The translations under genes and the position numbers were made by a program. DNA of 64,000 nt from Flavobacterium piscisymbiosum. GTDB taxonomy: Bacteria; Bacteroidota; Bacteroidia; Flavobacteriales; Flavobacteriaceae. Of this stretch, positions 60,897 to 64,000 are shown in pieces (positions within the stretch are counted from its first letter, which is position 1; every line of letters starts with the position of its first letter). The notes beneath the pieces are model-generated. The model worked only from the letters and a program-made list of their open reading frames with translations. It did not search any database and was not told the origin of the DNA. Location of the stretch: NCBI RefSeq assembly GCF_020905295.1, contig NZ_JAJJMM010000001.1, positions 2,976,001 to 3,040,000 of the forward strand. Reading direction: 5' to 3'.

Positions 60897-61049
60897 TTAA
60901 ACTTCACGACCTTTGATAAGTCTGAATAGTATTGCGATGATCGCAATTACTAATAATATGTGGATGATACTTCCTAAGCTGTAGACAAAGAAGCCTAAAG
61001 CCCACAGAATGACCAATATTACTGCGATTGTATATAATAAATTTGACAT
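60897..61049 (-). CDS. 50-aa membrane protein of the lmo0937 type
   Basis: A 50-codon gene starting at the ATG at 61049 and ending with TAA at 60897. The product is a two-helix membrane protein: MSNLLYTIAVILVILWALGF, then a short turn (FVYSLGSI) and IHILLVIAIIAILFRLIKG, ending REV. The LW(A/L)LGF...HxLLVIAxxxxLxRxIxG pattern fits the lmo0937-type family of tiny stress-associated membrane proteins. It lies between the beta-barrel gene and the YtxH gene, 45 bases from the latter, in the same direction. Confidence 0.88.
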   Translation of the reverse strand: MSNLLYTIAVILVILWALGFFVYSLGSIIHILLVIAIIAILFRLIKGREV

Positions 61050-61086
61050 GGTTTTTATATTAAGGGGTTAATAAATGTTTTTTTTT

Positions 61087-61734
61087 CTAGTTTAATTTAT
61101 ACGATAAGTATACAGTCAGGTTGCTGTTTTTAGCGTCTGGAACTGTGATTGTTGTTGTTCCTACAGTTCTTTCTTTTCCAACAGTAGTTAACCCATAGTT
61201 ATAACGTACACCAATGCTTATTGGGTCAAAATCTACACCAACACCTGCAGCGATACCGGCATCAAACTTGTTTAAATCGTCTCTGTCAACTGGCTCGTCA
61301 AAATCAAAAGTTCCTTCACCAGTTACTTTAGAACTTACTAAGTAAGATGCATAACCACCGGCATGAATATTAAAGTTTTTAGTAACATTTACTCTTACTA
61401 ATAAAGGAACTTCGATATAGTTCAATTTAAATTTTGTGTTTCCTGATGCAAAAGCATTGTTGTATTCAAATTCAGCTCCTTTTGTAGTAAACAAAATCTC
61501 TGGCTGAATGGCGATGAAATCTGAAATAGGTAAAGTTGCATAAACCCCTGCGTTAAATCCGTATAAAATATTGTTGTCATCTACGTCATCTCCGCTACCA
61601 TATAGGTTAGACATGTTGAATCCTCCCTTTACACCAAACTCGGTATTTACATTATTGTCCTGAGCGTGTAGCATTCCAAATGAAGCTGTTAAAAAAAGTG
61701 TTAAGGCGCATAAAAAATTTGATTGCATTTTCAT
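61087..61734 (-). CDS. Outer-membrane beta-barrel protein (PorT/OMP_b-brl type)
   Basis: A 215-residue protein with a signal peptide (FLCALTLFLTASFGMLHAQD) and an eight-stranded-barrel pattern (EFGVKGGFNMSNLYGSG; ILYGFNAGVYATLPISDFIAIQPEILFTTKGAEFEYNN; FNIHAGGYASYLVSSKVTGE; DAGIAAGVGVDFDPISIGVRYNYGL), ending in a terminal barrel strand (NSNLTVYLSYKLN). It belongs to the outer-membrane barrel family PF13568-like; function unknown. Its position in the stress-type cluster suggests coregulation. Confidence 0.9.
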   Translation of the reverse strand: MKMQSNFLCALTLFLTASFGMLHAQDNNVNTEFGVKGGFNMSNLYGSGDDVDDNNILYGFNAGVYATLPISDFIAIQPEILFTTKGAEFEYNNAFASGNTKFKLNYIEVPLLVRVNVTKNFNIHAGGYASYLVSSKVTGEGTFDFDEPVDRDDLNKFDAGIAAGVGVDFDPISIGVRYNYGLTTVGKERTVGTTTITVPDAKNSNLTVYLSYKLN

Positions 61735-61770
61735 AGTTAAAATAATTTAGTTAATAATAGATATAGGCAT

Positions 61771-62343
61771 TTAATTAATCTCATTGTTGATCCGTTGCAT
61801 TTCGCGTAGGATTTGATATTGCTCAGGTAAATATTGTAACACTAATTTTAATATTGTTTTGTCATTTGTCTGTTTTGAAATAGATTCAAACAATCCAATT
61901 TGCTCTTTTAAGGATTCTGTCATCGAATCCAGATAGGCTTTATTAAAATCAGGACTACTGGCATCAATCAGTTCATATAAATCGAGTTTATTGTGTGTTG
62001 CATTTATTTCTGTAATAATAATGAGCTTTTTATTGGCCATTTTAGAAACATCCTGCAACAATTGATTCTGATTGATTTCTATTTTTTTACTCCACTCTTG
62101 TATCGTAGAATCTGAACTTTTTTGTTGTGCAATTTGACTTTTTGAAATAATTGATTTCGTTACATTCGCAGTTGCAATAAAAAAAAAGGCTTCTATTTCT
62201 TCCTTTTCCGTTTTAGCAAAAGTTTCATTTTTTAGTGATGCTTCTATCGGATTATTTTTCTTGCACGACGTGATGCAAAGTAGAATTGTCAATAAAAAAA
62301 TTAGTCTAAAAATTGTCGCTTTTAGTTGTTGCACTGCTATCAT
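61771..62343 (-). CDS. DUF4142 domain-containing lipoprotein
   Basis: A 190-residue predicted lipoprotein (FRLIFLLTILLCITSCKKN, lipobox ITSC) with a helical DUF4142 domain: EIEAFFFIATANVTKSIISKSQIAQQKSSDSTIQEWSKKI (conserved helix with A..Q..s.d..v...a..), then DKLSPDFNKAYLDSMTESLKEQIGLFE-type helices and YLPEQYQILREMQRINNE at the end. DUF4142 has a ferritin-like four-helix layout and is common in envelope-stress clusters. It is the first gene of the series down to 59754. Confidence 0.85.
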   Translation of the reverse strand: MIAVQQLKATIFRLIFLLTILLCITSCKKNNPIEASLKNETFAKTEKEEIEAFFFIATANVTKSIISKSQIAQQKSSDSTIQEWSKKIEINQNQLLQDVSKMANKKLIIITEINATHNKLDLYELIDASSPDFNKAYLDSMTESLKEQIGLFESISKQTNDKTILKLVLQYLPEQYQILREMQRINNEIN

Positions 62344-62497
62344 TATTACTTCATAAAGTATTACATTACAAAGATGCTAACGAAACAAACATTTTACTTT
62401 ACAGCATAAAAAAGAATCTTTATATAATTCCCATAATAGATTTATACGGGTCTTTTATCCTTTAATTTTCAAGGTTTTATTAATTAAAGTTTAAGGC

Positions 62498-62539
62498 AAA
62501 AAAAAAGAAACCACAGTTCTTTTTGTGATTTCTTTTTTC
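62498..62539 (-). terminator. Terminator downstream of the histidine kinase
   Basis: AAAAAAGAAACCACAG-TTCTTTT-TGTGATTTCTTTTTT; on the - strand it lies about 420 bases after the kinase stop, beyond the repeat arrays, and ends in T residues. Confidence 0.7.
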
Positions 62540-62590
62540 TGTTTAGTATTAATTTAGATGTGATTTCTTTTCTTACAGATTTTTTCCTGG

Positions 62591-62790
62591 TTTACAGTCT
62601 CGGTCTCAGTTTGCAGTCTCAGTTTGCAGTCTCAGTTTGCAGTCTCATTTTGCAGTCTCAGTTTACAGTCTAAGTTTACAGTCTAAGTTTACAGTCTCAG
62701 TTTACAGTCTAAGTCTCAGTCTTCGGTCTCAGTCTTCGGTCTCGATTTGCAGTCTCAGTTTGCAGTCTCAGTGTTCAGTCAGTATTCAGT
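62591..62790. repeat. 13-bp tandem repeat array (TTTGCAGTCTCAG)
   Basis: About fifteen consecutive, mostly 13-base units. The consensus is TTTGCAGTCTCAG with variants TTTACAGTCTAAG and TCTTCGGTCTCAG. The unit length is not a multiple of three, and all frames are broken by stops, so it is not coding. Variants are grouped (GCAG, then ACAG, then TCGG, then GCAG), as if blocks had been duplicated. Confidence 0.9.
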
Positions 62791-62827
62791 GTTTTAGTTG
62801 GCAGTTTTAGTTTTCAGTTTTGCATTC

Positions 62828-62960
62828 ACTGTAAACTGCGACTGTGACTGTAAACTTTTTTAAAACTGTAAACTGCGACTGTGACTGCAGACTTTTTAAG
62901 AACTGCAAACTGCGACTGTGACTGCAGATTTTTTTAAGAACTGTAAACTGTGACTGAAAA
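62828..62960. repeat. 37-bp tandem repeat array facing the 13-bp array
   Basis: Three full units and a partial unit of about 37 bases, each starting ACTGTAAACTGCGACTGTGA and ending CTGCAGACTTTTTAAGA. Its words CTGTAAACTG and GACTGCAGAC are complementary to CAGTTTACAG and GTCTGCAGTC-like words of the 13-bp array, so the two arrays could pair in a transcript. It ends at the kinase stop codon. Confidence 0.85.
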
Positions 62961-64000
62961 CTATTCCGGCAGAAACACTGTAAAAACAGATCCTTTATTA
63001 GGAGTACTGTCGGCTATGATGTGACCTTTGTGGTTGTCGACAATTTTTTTGCAAATGGCAAGGCCAATTCCGGTTCCGGGATAATCTGTTTTAGAATGCA
63101 AACGCTGGAACAAAACAAAAATAGTTTCCTTAAACTGAGGATCAAATCCCATTCCGTTATCGGTGAAAGTTATTTTATGGAATTTTTTAATATTAGGTTC
63201 TAATAAATCAGGATAATCGGCAGAGTTTACTTTTTCGCTTTCGATCTTGATTTCAGGCGCGATATCAGGCTGACTGTATTTTAATGAATTCCCGATAAGG
63301 TTTATAAAAAGCTGTTCGATTTGGTATGGAATAACAGCCAGTTTAGGCAATTTCGAAACTGTAATAACGGCATGTTTTTCCTCGATGATTTCAGCCAATT
63401 CAGATTCGGCATTTTCCAGCAGTTCGTTTAAGCTTAATTTTATAAATTCTTTTTTGGTAGTATTGGTTCTTGAGAATAAAAGTAAATCGTCTATTAAAAC
63501 TCGCATTCTTTTGGCCGAAACTTCGATTTTAGAAATGTAACCTTTTGCACTTTCTGACATAACAGCTTTATCAGCTTCTGGGATTCGCGAAACAAAAGTT
63601 TGAATTTTTCTTAAAGGTTCCTGCAAATCATGACTCGCAACATGGTTAAAAGAAGCCAGTTCTTTATTGCTTTTTTCCAGTTCTCTGTTACGTTCCTGAA
63701 GTTCGATATTTAATAGATGTTCATCTGTAATATCAAAATTGATTCCCAATAAAATTTTACTTCCCTGTTGATCGGTCAATAATTTTCCGGTAGATTTAAA
63801 ATATCTTATTTCGTAATCCGGTCTTGTAATTTTATAGTATACAAAAGGCAATTGTTTTTTCTCTACAATACCTTCCATCGATTTTGCTACAGTTTCTTTG
63901 TCATCAGGATGTACAAATTCCAGGAAAGTTGCTCTTTCAGGAACAAAGGCATTAGGTTCAAAACCCAATAAACGAAACTGATTGTCTGAGTAATCTATTT
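62961..64000 (-). CDS. PAS-domain sensor histidine kinase, 5'-truncated by the window end
   Basis: The last 346 or so residues of a histidine kinase. The frame is open to base 64000; the apparent start at 63968 is a TTG within a PAS domain (YSDNQFRLLGFEPNAFVP, then FLEFVHPDDKETV). The PAS fold runs to about LLTDQQGSKILLGINFDITD, then a coiled coil (LLNIELQERNRELEKSNKEL), the H-box with the phosphorylated His in VASHDLQEPLRKIQTF, and a HATPase domain with N-box GNSLKYSQ, G1 DNGMGFD and G2 GTGIGLAICKKIV. No membrane segment is visible in this part. Its response regulator is not in the window. Confidence 0.93.
   Translation of the reverse strand, partial: IDYSDNQFRLLGFEPNAFVPERATFLEFVHPDDKETVAKSMEGIVEKKQLPFVYYKITRPDYEIRYFKSTGKLLTDQQGSKILLGINFDITDEHLLNIELQERNRELEKSNKELASFNHVASHDLQEPLRKIQTFVSRIPEADKAVMSESAKGYISKIEVSAKRMRVLIDDLLLFSRTNTTKKEFIKLSLNELLENAESELAEIIEEKHAVITVSKLPKLAVIPYQIEQLFINLIGNSLKYSQPDIAPEIKIESEKVNSADYPDLLEPNIKKFHKITFTDNGMGFDPQFKETIFVLFQRLHSKTDYPGTGIGLAICKKIVDNHKGHIIADSTPNKGSVFTVFLPE

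Larger units (their letters stand above)
62344..62960. other. Intergenic spacer with two tandem-repeat arrays
   Basis: A 617-base gap between the DUF4142 gene and the end of the histidine kinase gene on the - strand. It holds the DUF4142 promoter region, a terminator (62498-62539), a 13-bp tandem array (62591-62790) and a 37-bp tandem array (62828-62960), the latter ending at the kinase stop codon. No gene seen. Confidence 0.75.

Noticed and set aside
62591-62960. CRISPR-like look of the repeat arrays
   Set aside because: Units are contiguous (13 or 37 bases) without unique spacers, and no cas gene is present.

Overview
This window looks like chromosomal DNA of a Flavobacterium or close relative (Bacteroidota). 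It is AT-rich. Several promoters fit the Bacteroidota pattern TTG-N19/20-TAnnTTTG instead of -35/-10 boxes. It encodes a SecDF fusion, type IX secretion/gliding proteins (PorP/SprF family, a gliding-motility-type C-terminal sorting domain, a PD40-OmpA protein), TonB-dependent receptors and many small flavobacterial proteins. I saw no rRNA, tRNA, CRISPR array, transposase or phage structural genes.

Layout. 0-15 kb is mostly housekeeping: a 5'-truncated M16 peptidase, gyrB, mdh, secDF and a PagL-like outer-membrane protein on the + strand, then on the - strand folE, a four-helix-bundle (IVP-type) gene, cysS, yidD and lgt, plus a class I aminotransferase. 15-23 kb carries a retropepsin/PDZ protein and a three-gene type IX/gliding cluster. 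23-32 kb has a small lipoprotein, a DUF1573 protein, valS, an overlapping pair of uncharacterised envelope proteins, an APC permease and a HIT protein. 32-39 kb is a metal or siderophore uptake block: two TonB receptors around a DUF4198 protein, followed by an MFS transporter. 40-45 kb has a 0.7-kb repeat cluster, a DUF6265-like lipoprotein, topB and an acyltransferase.

45-57.7 kb is the accessory region. It holds more than a dozen small, mostly unrecognised genes, nearly all on the - strand, many with signal peptides or membrane helices, separated by several families of palindromic repeats. It includes a truncated coding tail that abuts a secreted small protein (a layout like an orphan polymorphic-toxin tail and immunity gene), a protein with an HFT/CFTE/EREWR pattern as in AbiGi/DUF2971-type proteins, a DUF6934-like gene with a tiny partner, and a hicAB toxin-antitoxin pair. 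The hicAB promoter sits inside a perfect 36-bp palindrome.

57.7-64 kb returns to core genes: prfA, a stress-type envelope cluster (DUF4142, beta-barrel, a 50-aa membrane protein, YtxH-like, holin-like and one unknown protein) and a PAS sensor histidine kinase cut by the window end. Next to the kinase are a 13-bp tandem array and a 37-bp tandem array of partly complementary sequence.

The best candidates for something undescribed are the four-helix-bundle gene bracketed by oppositely oriented repeats (12.5-13.0 kb), the 45-57 kb island, and the facing tandem arrays at 62.6-63.0 kb. No complete new system can be proved from this sequence alone.
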